From assembly GCF_022803015.1 (NCBI RefSeq), contig NZ_JAFKON010000007.1, positions 186,001 to 250,000 on the forward strand: a DNA stretch of 64,000 nucleotides. Reading direction: 5' to 3'. Origin of the DNA: Arthrobacter humicola (lineage in GTDB: Bacteria > Actinomycetota > Actinomycetes > Actinomycetales > Micrococcaceae). The translations under genes and the position numbers were made by a program. The notes under the pieces were generated by a model. That model ran no database searches. It was not told the origin of the DNA and saw nothing but the letters and a program-made list of their open reading frames with translations. Positions 1-9,510 of the stretch are shown here, piece after piece (the first letter of the stretch is position 1; each line of letters opens with the position of its first letter).

Positions 1-401
1 ACCTGGACGCCGCGTCGCGCCAGCAGCTGACCCGCGGTGCACGCCTGATGGAACTGCTCAAGCAGGGCCAGTACTCGCCGTTCCCGGTCGAGAACCAGGT
101 CGTCTCCATCTGGGCCGGCACCAACGGCCACCTGGACGAGGTTCCGGTTGAAGACATCAACCGCTTCGAGACCGAGTTCCTGGAGCACCTCAAGCACAAG
201 TCCTCCATCCTGACGACGCTGGCCCAGACCAACGCCATGGACGATGACACCGCTGAAGCACTGAAGACCGCAATCGTGGACTTCAAGAAGGGCTTCTTCG
301 GCGAGGGAGACAACCTCCTGGTCGGTGCGGGGCACGAGGAGCACGCCCCCATCGGCGAGGATCAGGTCGACCAGGAAAAAATCGTCAAGCAGAAGCGCTA
401 G
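1..401 (+). CDS. atpA: ATP synthase F1 subunit alpha, C-terminal part
   Basis: This is the 3' end of the F1 alpha subunit gene, cut by the window edge; about 132 C-terminal residues remain, read in the frame beginning at base 3. The visible part is the alpha C-terminal helical domain, with the conserved stretch from LTRGARLMELLKQGQ into the Q-Y-S-P-F region. The protein is a nucleotide-binding but noncatalytic subunit of the alpha3beta3 head at the inner face of the membrane. atpG, atpD and atpC follow in the canonical order on the same strand. The call rests on sequence and synteny and is secure. Confidence 0.97.
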   Translation, partial: LDAASRQQLTRGARLMELLKQGQYSPFPVENQVVSIWAGTNGHLDEVPVEDINRFETEFLEHLKHKSSILTTLAQTNAMDDDTAEALKTAIVDFKKGFFGEGDNLLVGAGHEEHAPIGEDQVDQEKIVKQKR

Positions 402-412
402 TTTCGCTGGCA

Positions 413-448
413 GGGACTGCCGGGACCCGCACGGGTTCCGGCAGTCCC
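413..448 (+). promoter_or_regulatory. Strong hairpin in the atpA-atpG gap
   Basis: Two 16-base arms (413-428 and 433-448) pair with a single G-U wobble around a GCAC loop, in the 76-bp gap between the atpA stop and the atpG ribosome binding site. No run of T follows, so an intrinsic terminator is unlikely. An mRNA processing or stability element that tunes subunit stoichiometry is an inference. Confidence 0.6.
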
Positions 449-477
449 GGCCATCGGGATCTTAGGAAAGGATAAGT

Positions 478-1371
478 ATGGGAGCCCAGATCCGGGTCTA
501 CCGCCAGAAGATCAGCTCGACGACGTCGATGCGCAAGATCTTCAAGGCGATGGAACTGATCGCTACCTCGCGCATCGGCAAGGCCCGCGCACGCGTAGCA
601 GCTTCACTGCCTTACGCGAACGCGATCACGCGTGCCGTTTCTGCTGTCGCAAGCCAGAGCGAAATCGACCACCCGCTGGTCACCGAGCCGGCGCAGATCC
701 GCCGGGCCGCCGTCCTGGTCATCACCTCGGACCGTGGCCTCGCGGGATCTTACTCGGCGAGTGTCCTCAAGCAGGCCGAAGGCCTCAACGAGCTGCTCCA
801 CGGGGAAGGCAAGGAAGTCAAGACGTTCCTGGTCGGCCGCAAGGCGCAGGCGTACTTCGACTTCCGGAACCGTGAATACGCTCGCGTATGGACCGGCAAC
901 ACGGATGCACCGGAGTTTGCGACCGCGCGCGAAGTCAGTGAAGCACTGCTGGCCGAATTCGCTAACGCCTACGAAGAGGGCGGCGTCGACGAAATCCACG
1001 TCGTCTACACCCGCTTCAAGTCGATGGTGACCCAGGAGCCGACGGTCGTCCGTCTGCTGCCGCTCGAGGTTGTCGAAGAGAAAGCCGCGTCCGAATCGGA
1101 CCTGCTGCCCCTCTACGAATTCGAGCCGGAAACGGAGCAGGTTCTCGATGCCCTGCTGCCGCGCTACATCGAATCACGTATCTTCGCCGCCATGTTGCAG
1201 GCAGCAGCTTCCGAGCTCGCAGCCCGCCAGCGTGCGATGAAGTCCGCCGGCGACAACGCGACGGATCTCATCAAGAAGTACACGCGTCTGCGCAACACTG
1301 CCCGTCAGGCTGAAATTACGCAGGAGCTTTCCGAAATCGTTGCCGGTGCCGACGCGTTGTCCGCGTCCTAG
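478..1371 (+). CDS. atpG: ATP synthase F1 subunit gamma
   Basis: The gene encodes a 297-residue gamma subunit, the rotating central stalk that couples proton flow through Fo to catalysis in the alpha3beta3 head. The N-terminal helix ([20 protein letters not shown]) and the C-terminal helix ([17 protein letters not shown]) are the family's paired coiled-coil ends; the middle carries the Rossmann-like ITSDRGLAG segment. Length fits the actinobacterial family, around 300 residues. The ATG start has an AGGAAAGG ribosome binding site about 8 bases upstream. It lies between atpA and atpD. Confidence 0.98.
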   Translation: MGAQIRVYRQKISSTTSMRKIFKAMELIATSRIGKARARVAASLPYANAITRAVSAVASQSEIDHPLVTEPAQIRRAAVLVITSDRGLAGSYSASVLKQAEGLNELLHGEGKEVKTFLVGRKAQAYFDFRNREYARVWTGNTDAPEFATAREVSEALLAEFANAYEEGGVDEIHVVYTRFKSMVTQEPTVVRLLPLEVVEEKAASESDLLPLYEFEPETEQVLDALLPRYIESRIFAAMLQAAASELAARQRAMKSAGDNATDLIKKYTRLRNTARQAEITQELSEIVAGADALSAS

Positions 1372-2907
<1,536 letters not shown>

Positions 2908-2908
2908 T

Positions 2909-3193
2909 ATGGCTGAGCTTGAGGTTGAGATTGTCGCAGCGGACCACTTTGTGTGGTCCGGAGCGGCCAAGATGGTCAAGGCCCGCACCAGCGATGGTGA
3001 AATCGGAATCCTGCCCGGCCACTCGCCCCTGCTGGCGATTCTGGCCGAAGGTGAGCTGGCAATCGAGCCGGTATCCGGTGACCGCATCGCTGTAGTCGTT
3101 GACGGGGGATTCTTCTCTGTCGACAACAACAGGGTGGTCATTGTTGCTGACAACGCCCAAATGGGCGAAGCGGCTACTGCGGGGATCCGCTAG
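2909..3193 (+). CDS. atpC: ATP synthase F1 subunit epsilon
   Basis: This 94-residue protein is the epsilon subunit, which sits on gamma and modulates ATPase activity. It contains the N-terminal beta-sandwich domain (ADHFVWSG, GEIGILPGHSPLLAIL, VVVDGGFFSVDNNRVVI). It is shorter than the roughly 135-residue E. coli protein and lacks most of the C-terminal helical hairpin that inhibits ATP hydrolysis, as in other short actinobacterial forms. The ATG is one base downstream of the atpD stop. Confidence 0.95.
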   Translation: MAELEVEIVAADHFVWSGAAKMVKARTSDGEIGILPGHSPLLAILAEGELAIEPVSGDRIAVVVDGGFFSVDNNRVVIVADNAQMGEAATAGIR

Positions 3194-3203
3194 CACGACC
3201 TTG

Positions 3204-3635
3204 ATGAACGATATTGGTTTGCCGTTCATCGTCCTGGCAACTGCGTTTGCGTTGCTGGTATTTGCACTGTGCCTTTCGGGGGTGCGCCGCTTCAATCTGC
3301 GGCGCGCCCTGGGCACGGTGGACGCCTCCATCTGCACGGCTGGAAACAGCTGGCAGATGGGGGTTTGTCGTTATCAGGACAACGACCTCGAATGGTTCCG
3401 CCTGGTCTCACTCAGCGTCCGCCCCAAGCACACCTTCCGGCGTAGCTCACTGGAGCTGCTTGGCCGGCGGAAGCCGACCGAATCCGAGCTCCTCAAGGTC
3501 CAGCCCGACGCCGTTATCGTGGAGCTCCGCTACGAGGGCCAGCAGGTCCTGCTGGCCATGCGATTTGATGCCTACACAGGGTTGTCATCCTGGCTTGAGG
3601 CCGGACCCGTCATCGGCGTCGGCACCTGGCGCTAG
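3204..3635 (+). CDS. DUF2550 family single-pass membrane protein
   Basis: The 143-residue product begins with one transmembrane helix (about residues 4-22, PFIVLATAFALLVFALCL) followed by a soluble domain that includes SWQMGVCRYQDNDLEWFRL and RRSSLELLGRR. It matches the DUF2550 family found immediately downstream of atpC across Actinobacteria; its function is not established. An in-frame TTG lies one codon upstream of the chosen ATG. The 10-bp gap after atpC suggests co-transcription with the ATP synthase operon. Confidence 0.85.
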   Translation: MNDIGLPFIVLATAFALLVFALCLSGVRRFNLRRALGTVDASICTAGNSWQMGVCRYQDNDLEWFRLVSLSVRPKHTFRRSSLELLGRRKPTESELLKVQPDAVIVELRYEGQQVLLAMRFDAYTGLSSWLEAGPVIGVGTWR

Positions 3636-3640
3636 CCCCG

Positions 3641-5065
3641 GTGGACTACCTCGATGGCCTGAGCCTGGTCGACGGGCCGGTGGTGTGGCTCGTGTGGGCC
3701 GCCGCCGCGGCGGGCCTGGCCTACCTCCTGACCCACGTTGCCCTCCGGCACACGGGTTTTGCGCGCACGGGTTTTGGGCGCACCGGCCGCCGCGAGCCCG
3801 GCGCGGCCGTGGCCGTCGCGGCTGCCATGACCCTGCTCGCCGCGGCGCTCGTCGCTGCCGTGCACTGGTTCCTGCTCTACGCCGTCAATGTCTTCCCTGC
3901 CGAACTGCCGGGGGAAACCCTCGCCTGGTCCGTTGCCGGCGTCTTCGCCCTGCTGCTGTGGTTCATGCGCCTGCTTGGGCTCTGGGGCCGCGGACGGCCC
4001 GGCACTAATCCGACCGGCACTAATCCGACCGGCACTAATCCGAGCCGTAGCCGTCGCTGGCGTTCAAGCGCAGCAGCCACGGCGGCTTTCCTGGCCGTCG
4101 TCGCTCTGTCCGCCGTCCAGATCAACATTTACTTCGGCCTGAACCACACTGTCGGCGACCTCACCGGAGCGGCCGCAGCCCGGATCCAGCCGCTCGAGGC
4201 CGGCCTGACGCGCGCCGCCGGCGCCCCTGCCGCCACCGGGCTCGCCCACTGGCAGGCGCCCGCCCACCTTCCCGACGGCGTCATCCGCAAGGCGGTCATC
4301 CCGGGCACCGTCTCCGGCTTCCAGAGCCGGGACGCCTACGTCTATCTCCCTCCGGCCTACCTGGGTTCCCCACGGCCCGCGCTGCCGGTGCTGGTCCTCT
4401 TTTCCGGCCAGCCGGGAGGTCCTGCCGACTGGCTGACCGGCGGCGCACTCCGGAGCCGGCTCGACCGGTTCGCCGCGGAGCACGCCGGGGTGACGCCGGT
4501 AACGGTGGTGGTCGATCCCAACGGCTCGGCCGCGGGAAACACGCTGTGCATGGACAGCCGGATTGCCCAGGCGGACACCTTCCTGGCGCGGGACGTGCCG
4601 GACTGGATCAAGCGCACGCTCGACGTCGACCCGGATCCCCGCCAGTGGGCCGCGGGCGGCTTCTCCTTTGGCGGCACGTGCGCCATGCAGATGGTCACGA
4701 GGCATCCGGACGTCTACAGCGCCGCGCTGGCCTTCTCCAGCGAGGAGGAGCCTGCCCTCGCGAAGGTGCGGGCCGAGACCATTGAGGCCTCCTTCGGCGC
4801 CGACGCCGCGGCCTTCGACCAGCTGACCCCGCTGCGCGTCATGGCGGAACACCGCTTCGACGGCCACGGCGTGTATTTCGCCGCCGGAGACCGCGACCCG
4901 CAGTTCACCGGCCACATGGACGCGCTCTCCGAGGCGGCACGCCGGGCCGGGTTCAGCGTCGAAACACACCGGATCGCCAACGCGGGGCACTCCTGGGACG
5001 TGGCATCCGGCGGCCTTCCCGGCGGCCTGGACTTCCTGGCCCGACGCTGGGGGATCGAGCCATGA
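3641..5065 (+). CDS. Membrane-anchored alpha/beta-hydrolase (esterase family)
   Basis: The 474-residue protein starts at a GTG only 5 bases after the previous stop. The N-terminal third holds several hydrophobic helices (about residues 13-35, 50-75, 85-110, 145-165). The rest is an esterase-D-like alpha/beta-hydrolase with the nucleophile elbow GGFSFGG (Ser342), an acidic candidate in AAGDRDPQF and a histidine in NAGHSWD near the C terminus. A short GTNPT repeat lies between the membrane part and the catalytic domain. The next gene overlaps by 4 bp and encodes a probable aminoacyl-lipid synthase. Hydrolases paired with such synthases remove the amino acid from the lipid in some Firmicutes and Corynebacterium, so that role is inferred here. 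Confidence 0.75.
   Translation: MDYLDGLSLVDGPVVWLVWAAAAAGLAYLLTHVALRHTGFARTGFGRTGRREPGAAVAVAAAMTLLAAALVAAVHWFLLYAVNVFPAELPGETLAWSVAGVFALLLWFMRLLGLWGRGRPGTNPTGTNPTGTNPSRSRRWRSSAAATAAFLAVVALSAVQINIYFGLNHTVGDLTGAAAARIQPLEAGLTRAAGAPAATGLAHWQAPAHLPDGVIRKAVIPGTVSGFQSRDAYVYLPPAYLGSPRPALPVLVLFSGQPGGPADWLTGGALRSRLDRFAAEHAGVTPVTVVVDPNGSAAGNTLCMDSRIAQADTFLARDVPDWIKRTLDVDPDPRQWAAGGFSFGGTCAMQMVTRHPDVYSAALAFSSEEEPALAKVRAETIEASFGADAAAFDQLTPLRVMAEHRFDGHGVYFAAGDRDPQFTGHMDALSEAARRAGFSVETHRIANAGHSWDVASGGLPGGLDFLARRWGIEP
4001..4045 (+). repeat. Three tandem 15-bp units inside the hydrolase gene
   Basis: Three copies of GGCACTAATCCGACC (4001-4015, 4016-4030, 4031-4045, the last with one changed base) encode Gly-Thr-Asn-Pro-Thr repeats in the linker after the membrane region. 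Because the unit is a multiple of three, copy-number change would keep the frame. Confidence 0.9.
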
Positions 5066-7680
5066 GCCAGGCCAAGACCGGCAGTAACCGGACCGCGGCG
5101 GGCCCGGGCCCGGAGATCCCGCCGCTGCAGGGTGTCTGGCGCCAGGGCCTGCGCCGGACGCTGGCGCACTTCCGTGCCGTACCCTTCACGCTGGCGGTCC
5201 TCGCGGCCTTCCTCGGTGTCGGGGCCGTCACGGGCAGCTTCCTGTCTGGCCCGCCCGGCGCCCTCTTGCCCGTAGCGTCCGTCAACGCTTCGGGGCTGAA
5301 GGCGGGGCACTGGTGGTCCTTGTTCACCTCGCTGTTCTTCGCCACCAACCTGCTGGCCTACCTGACCGCATCACTGATGATCCTCCTGCTGCTGGGACTC
5401 GCTGAACGGCATCTGGGGACCCTGCGGACGGCCGTATTCTTCTTTGTAGGCCAGTTCGCTGCGGTGACGGTGTTCCTGCTGGTCACCCAGCTGGCCCGGT
5501 ACATTGGCGACGGCTGGCTGGGGCTCATGGTCAACGCCCGGCTGATCGGCCCCTACGCCGCCGTCCTGGCCGTGGCCCTGGCCGCCAGCGGCCTGCTACC
5601 CACGCTGTGGCAACGCAGGCTGCGGACCGCCGGCCTGTCCGCGTCCCTGCTGCTGGTGCTCTACGTCGGGCATCCGGAGACAGTGGTTGGGCTCGCCGGT
5701 GCCCTTGCCGGCCTGGCCGCGGGCTGGTGGATCCAGGGCGACCGGGGGACCCTGCACCGGCACCGTTCAACCGGACGCGAGACACGCAACCTGCTGGCGC
5801 TCACGGTCGCGATCTTCGCGGTGGGGCCGATCCTCACGGCCGCCGTCAGCAGCCCCACCGGGCCCCTGGCCCTGTTGCGCGACGTCGTGCTGAACCCGCT
5901 GCCCACACTGGGCCAGCTGGAGGAAAACTGCGGCGGCACGGTGGACGTCAGCTGCCTGGAGGCCGGCCGCGCCGGACTCGCCGGTCCGCTGGGCCTCGCG
6001 CTGGCGGTTGTCCCGGTGATCCTGCTGCTGATCTGTGCGGACGGCATGCGGCAGGGCCGCCGCCTGGCCCTGCGGATCGCGATCATCGTCCAGCTCGGCG
6101 TGACAGCCCTGGCCGCCGTGTACCTGGCCCTGTTCGCCCGGATTCCGCACTACGCCAGCCAGCCGCACACGGCCGTGATGGGCTCAGGCTTCGTCCGCGT
6201 CCTGCCGCTCGTCGCCGTTCCGTTGCTGCTCGTTGTGCTGCTGTGGCTTAACCGCCGGCAGTTCAGGGTGGAGACTGCTCCGCGGGCCAGGCGGACCCTG
6301 GGCATCGTGGTCGGGGGCACGTGGCTGGTGCTCGCCGGGGCGTATTCGGTGGCCTGGCTCGCCGCCGGCGGGATGGACCGCGACGGGGGAGTGCTGGGCC
6401 TCGCGGCGGAACTCGCCCGGCAGTACCTGCCGCTGCCCATTCCGGGCGCCTACAGCCGGTTGTTCCAGAACCGCAACGCCGTCGAGTCATTTCTGTTCGC
6501 CTATGCCGGCATCATCTTCTGGGGGGTGGCCCTGGCGGCGGTCTGGCTGGTGCTGCGGCGGCGGCTGCACGGTACCGGACACAGCACCGACGTCGGCTCC
6601 GGGGACCGGGACACGGCGCGTGACCTGATCCGCCAAGGCGGGGACTCACTGTCCTGGATGGCGCTCTGGGAACCGAACAAATACTGGTTTACGCCGGACC
6701 GGCGCGGCGGCGTGGCCTATCAGCAGCACGGCAACGTGGCCCTGACGCTGGCGGGCCCGTTCGGATCCGCTGCCCTCCGCGAGGAGACCGCAGCGGGTTT
6801 CATGCGCTACTGCGCCGAACACGCCCTGATCCCGTGTTTCTACTCCTGCACCGCCGAACTCTGGCCGATGCTCCGGGCCCGCGGATTCCGCCGCGTGGCC
6901 GTGGCCCAGGAAACCAGGCTCGCCGTGCGCGAACTCGAGTTCAAGGGCAAGGAATGGCAAAACGTCCGCACCGCCCTGAACCGTGCCGCGAAGACCGGTG
7001 TCCAGGCCGTATGGGGGCGCTACAGCGAATTCCCGGCCCCGCTGCGGACCCAGCTCAGCGAGGTCTCCGAAGAATGGGCGGCGCAAAAGCACGTGCCGGA
7101 GATGGGCTTCACGCTCGGCAGCATCGACGAGCTCGACGACGACGAGGTGCTGTGCTGCCTGGCGGTGGACGCCTCCGGACGCGTGCAGGGCGTTACGAGC
7201 TGGCTGCCGGTGTACGAGCACGGACAGCTCGTGAGCTGGACCCTGGACTTCATGCGCCGGCGCGGCGACGCGTTCCCTGGTGTCATGGAGTTCCTCATTG
7301 CTTCCGCCGTGCTGGAACTCAAGCGCACGGTTGAGGTGATCTCCTTGTCCGGATCGCCGCTGGCGAAGGACCGTGACGGAGACATTGCCGGCGCCAGCGA
7401 CTCGGGCAGCGACTCCGGCAGCGATTCCGGCGGCAGCGACGCCGGGCCGGAGGGGCTGGCCGGGATCCTGGACGTGGTGGGCAGGGCCCTGGAACCCGTC
7501 TACGGCTTCCGCTCGTTGGCGACCTTCAAGTCGCGTTTCAAACCGGACTACCGCACGCTGTACCTCTACTACCAGGATCCGTTGCAATTGCCGGCGATGG
7601 GCCGGGCCCTGAGCCGCGCGTACCTTCCCGGGTTGTCCGTCCGGCAAAGTGCCCGGCTGCTGCGCACTTTGGTGCGTTAG
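5062..7680 (+). CDS. Rhomboid-like membrane protein with C-terminal DUF2156 (aminoacyl-phospholipid synthase-like) domain
   Basis: The 872-residue protein overlaps the upstream hydrolase by 4 bp (ATGA). Residues about 40-240 resemble a rhomboid six-helix fold (HWWSLFTSLFF, LGLAERHLGTLR) but show no GxSG nucleophile, so protease activity is unlikely. More membrane helices continue to about residue 500. The C-terminal part (about 520-860) is a DUF2156 domain of the MprF/LysX type, a GNAT-like fold that transfers an amino acid from charged tRNA to a lipid; visible pieces include DSLSWMALWEPNKYWF and the FKSRFKPDYRTLYLYY end. A Ser-Gly-Asp-rich insert (about 777-795) interrupts the domain. Substrate amino acid and lipid cannot be read from sequence. 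Confidence 0.75.
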   Translation: MSQAKTGSNRTAAGPGPEIPPLQGVWRQGLRRTLAHFRAVPFTLAVLAAFLGVGAVTGSFLSGPPGALLPVASVNASGLKAGHWWSLFTSLFFATNLLAYLTASLMILLLLGLAERHLGTLRTAVFFFVGQFAAVTVFLLVTQLARYIGDGWLGLMVNARLIGPYAAVLAVALAASGLLPTLWQRRLRTAGLSASLLLVLYVGHPETVVGLAGALAGLAAGWWIQGDRGTLHRHRSTGRETRNLLALTVAIFAVGPILTAAVSSPTGPLALLRDVVLNPLPTLGQLEENCGGTVDVSCLEAGRAGLAGPLGLALAVVPVILLLICADGMRQGRRLALRIAIIVQLGVTALAAVYLALFARIPHYASQPHTAVMGSGFVRVLPLVAVPLLLVVLLWLNRRQFRVETAPRARRTLGIVVGGTWLVLAGAYSVAWLAAGGMDRDGGVLGLAAELARQYLPLPIPGAYSRLFQNRNAVESFLFAYAGIIFWGVALAAVWLVLRRRLHGTGHSTDVGSGDRDTARDLIRQGGDSLSWMALWEPNKYWFTPDRRGGVAYQQHGNVALTLAGPFGSAALREETAAGFMRYCAEHALIPCFYSCTAELWPMLRARGFRRVAVAQETRLAVRELEFKGKEWQNVRTALNRAAKTGVQAVWGRYSEFPAPLRTQLSEVSEEWAAQKHVPEMGFTLGSIDELDDDEVLCCLAVDASGRVQGVTSWLPVYEHGQLVSWTLDFMRRRGDAFPGVMEFLIASAVLELKRTVEVISLSGSPLAKDRDGDIAGASDSGSDSGSDSGGSDAGPEGLAGILDVVGRALEPVYGFRSLATFKSRFKPDYRTLYLYYQDPLQLPAMGRALSRAYLPGLSVRQSARLLRTLVR

Positions 7681-7723
7681 GCAGGGCCCTGCGGGTTAGT
7701 GCCCGGCGTTAGTGCGGAATTCG

Positions 7724-7781
7724 GCCGAAGAATGCACCGGGCCAATGCGGACGACCTGAAACACCGCGCCGAAGAATGCAC
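7724..7781. repeat. Two direct copies of a 14-bp word
   Basis: GCCGAAGAATGCAC occurs at 7724-7737 and again at 7768-7781, 44 bp apart, in the gap between the convergent DUF2156 and cspA genes. A 12-bp perfect palindrome, GCAGGGCCCTGC, sits at 7681-7692 just after the DUF2156 stop. No function is evident. Confidence 0.6.
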
Positions 7782-7818
7782 AAAAAAATGATCCCCGGCA
7801 CTAATGCCGGGGATCATT
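7782..7818 (-). terminator. Intrinsic terminator of cspA
   Basis: A perfect 14-bp stem (7787-7800 with 7805-7818) closes a 4-base loop. On the minus strand the stem is followed directly by a run of T (the A tract at 7782-7786 on the plus strand). This is a classic rho-independent terminator 42 bases downstream of the cspA stop. Confidence 0.92.
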
Positions 7819-7859
7819 CCTGGTGCCGGAAATGCCCTAAAGCACTTCCCGGCGGCAGA

Positions 7860-8063
7860 CTAGACCAGCGTTACGCCGGTGGCCTGGGGGCCCTTGGCGC
7901 CCTGGCCGATCTCGAACTGAACACGCTGGTTCTCGTCGAGGGTCTTGAAGCCACCGGTCTGGATCTCGGAGTAGTGAACGAAGACATCGCCATCGGAGTC
8001 ATCCGGGGTGATGAAGCCGAAGCCCTTTTCTGCGTTGAACCACTTGACGGTTCCCTGAGCCAT
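7860..8063 (-). CDS. cspA: Cold-shock protein, CspA family
   Basis: The 67-residue product is a single cold-shock domain with both RNA-binding motifs, KGFGFI and VFVHYS, in the order expected for a CspA OB fold. It binds single-stranded nucleic acid and acts as an RNA chaperone in the cytoplasm. The ATG at 8063 has a good GGAG ribosome binding site; an upstream in-frame start would add 16 non-conserved residues. The gene stands alone with its own promoter, a long leader and a strong terminator. Confidence 0.96.
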   Translation of the reverse strand: MAQGTVKWFNAEKGFGFITPDDSDGDVFVHYSEIQTGGFKTLDENQRVQFEIGQGAKGPQATGVTLV

Positions 8064-8186
8064 TTGTTTCTCCTCATTGTGGATCTTGAATAAATCCGGC
8101 GCACTTCGCACCGGACTTGGTCACTCTGCGAGAAGAACCTTTGGCAACGGAACCGGATTCACGGACCGTGGCGGCAGGAGCTTCAC

Positions 8187-8208
8187 GCTCGCAACATGTC
8201 TTGCGAGC
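8187..8208 (-). promoter_or_regulatory. Hairpin near the 5' end of the cspA leader
   Basis: A perfect 8-bp stem, GCTCGCAA (8187-8194) with TTGCGAGC (8201-8208), closes a 6-base loop. It would lie near the 5' end of the roughly 160-nt untranslated leader, where cold-shock mRNAs often carry structure affecting stability and translation at low temperature. The regulatory role is inferred. Confidence 0.5.
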
Positions 8209-8233
8209 ATGAAAAACACCTACACAAAGACTC

Positions 8234-8262
8234 GTATAAGAATTTCATGACACTTGCGTCAG
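8234..8262 (-). promoter_or_regulatory. Candidate cspA promoter
   Basis: On the minus strand a CTGACG -35-like hexamer (8257-8262) and a TTATAC -10-like hexamer (8234-8239) are separated by 17 bp. Transcription from here would give an untranslated leader of about 160 nt, typical of cold-shock genes. Confidence 0.5.
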
Positions 8263-8351
8263 GTCAACGGGCGAACGGAAGAATTGCATAAAAATTGTGC
8301 AAAGAACGTCTTAACGCGAATCGCCGCCACGGAAAGCCTGCCGCAGGGTGC

Positions 8352-9047
8352 TTAAAAGAGCCGGGATTCGCTGTCGTCAACGCCGCGCATGGCGTCGTAG
8401 TCCAGGGTCACGCAGTCGATTCCGCGGTCCTTGGCGAGGACCTTGGCCTGCGGCTTGATCTGCTGGGCTGCGAAGATTCCCCGGACAGGGGCCAGCAGCG
8501 GGTCCCGGTTCAGCAGTTCCAGGTACCGGGTGAGCTGCTCGACGCCGTCGATGTCCCCCCGGCGCTTGAGCTCAATGGCCACGGTGGCGCCATCCGCGTC
8601 CCGGGCAAGGATGTCCACGGGGCCGATCGCGGTGAAGTACTCGCGGCGGATCAGCGAGAACCCGGTGCCCAGCAGTTCGATCTGGGCGGCCAGGAGCCGC
8701 TGGAGGTCCGCTTCGACGCCGTCCTTGATCAGGCCGGGGTCCTGGCCCAGTTCGTGGGAGGTATCGTGCAGCTGCTCGTGGATGTTGATGATGAGCCGGT
8801 CATCGGTCTTGGCCGACTGGACCGTCCACTGTTCGACGACGCCGACCTCGACGTCGACCTCATCGGGTGTGGAGACCCGCAGGGACGCAGGAGGGCTCAT
8901 CCAGTTCAGCGGCTTGTAGGACCCGCCGTCGGAATGGACCAGGACCGAACCGTCGGCCTTGACCAGCAGCAGCCTGGTGGCCAGCGGCAGGTGGGCTTTG
9001 AGGCGGCCGACGTAATCAACGGAGCAGCGGGCTATGACTAAACGCAC
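8352..9047 (-). CDS. nucS: Mismatch-specific endonuclease NucS
   Basis: The 231-residue protein is NucS/EndoMS, which cuts both strands at mismatches and underlies the non-MutS/MutL mismatch repair of most Actinobacteria. The N-terminal domain begins [16 protein letters not shown] from a GTG start. The C-terminal nuclease domain carries a PD-(D/E)xK site: Asp145 in GPVDILARD and the Glu159-Leu-Lys161 pair in AIELKRRGD. The extreme C terminus ends SRLF, matching the tail described as binding the sliding clamp. Its length is normal for the family. The neighbouring gene on the other strand starts 81 bases away, so the two are divergent. Confidence 0.95.
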   Translation of the reverse strand: MRLVIARCSVDYVGRLKAHLPLATRLLLVKADGSVLVHSDGGSYKPLNWMSPPASLRVSTPDEVDVEVGVVEQWTVQSAKTDDRLIINIHEQLHDTSHELGQDPGLIKDGVEADLQRLLAAQIELLGTGFSLIRREYFTAIGPVDILARDADGATVAIELKRRGDIDGVEQLTRYLELLNRDPLLAPVRGIFAAQQIKPQAKVLAKDRGIDCVTLDYDAMRGVDDSESRLF

Positions 9048-9128
9048 CCGGTCAACTCTACCGCCTGCGCGGGCGGCGGCTTGGCGGCCCGGCAACGGGC
9101 GGCAGCCGGACTGGGGCAGAATGGAGGC

Positions 9129-9500
9129 ATGCCCCGTTCCAACCGACCCCGCCGCGCCGGTTCTGCGAAGACAGGCTCCGGCAAGGGCACAGCGCCCGGA
9201 AAGAGCAAAGCCGCCGGAGCCAAGCACGGACCGGCACCGGAACTTGACCTGGAGCGCGCCCGCTCGGGTTTCGCCCGCCGGGAGAGCGCACCGGACGGCG
9301 AATGGATGGTCCGCCCCATCACCGCGGGCCGCGCCGAGAAGACCTACATCTGCCCGGGCTGCTCCACCGCCGTGCTGCCGGGAATCGCCCACCTGGTGGT
9401 CTGGTCCGAGGACCATCTCTTTGGCGCCGCCGCGGGTCTCGCCGAGCGGCGCCACTGGCACAGCAACTGCTGGACTTCGCGGAGCTACCGGTATCGCTAA
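9129..9500 (+). CDS. Small conserved protein with a CxxC/His motif
   Basis: The 123-residue product has a basic, low-complexity first third (Arg, Ala, Lys and Gly) and then a compact domain with [20 protein letters not shown], followed by RRHWHSNCW. The CPGC pair and the later His and Cys residues look like a zinc-ribbon or related metal site. Similar actinobacterial proteins are often labelled ATP/GTP-binding, but I see no P-loop. The ATG at 9129 follows a GGAG sequence. It sits 10 bases ahead of the alpha/beta-hydrolase gene and is probably co-transcribed with it. Function unknown. Confidence 0.75.
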   Translation: MPRSNRPRRAGSAKTGSGKGTAPGKSKAAGAKHGPAPELDLERARSGFARRESAPDGEWMVRPITAGRAEKTYICPGCSTAVLPGIAHLVVWSEDHLFGAAAGLAERRHWHSNCWTSRSYRYR

Positions 9501-9510
9501 GCTGGTCAGC

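Noticed and set aside
5062..7680. An active rhomboid protease at the N terminus
   Set aside because: The GxSG nucleophile and catalytic His pair of rhomboids are not visible in the helices, so only the fold likeness stands.
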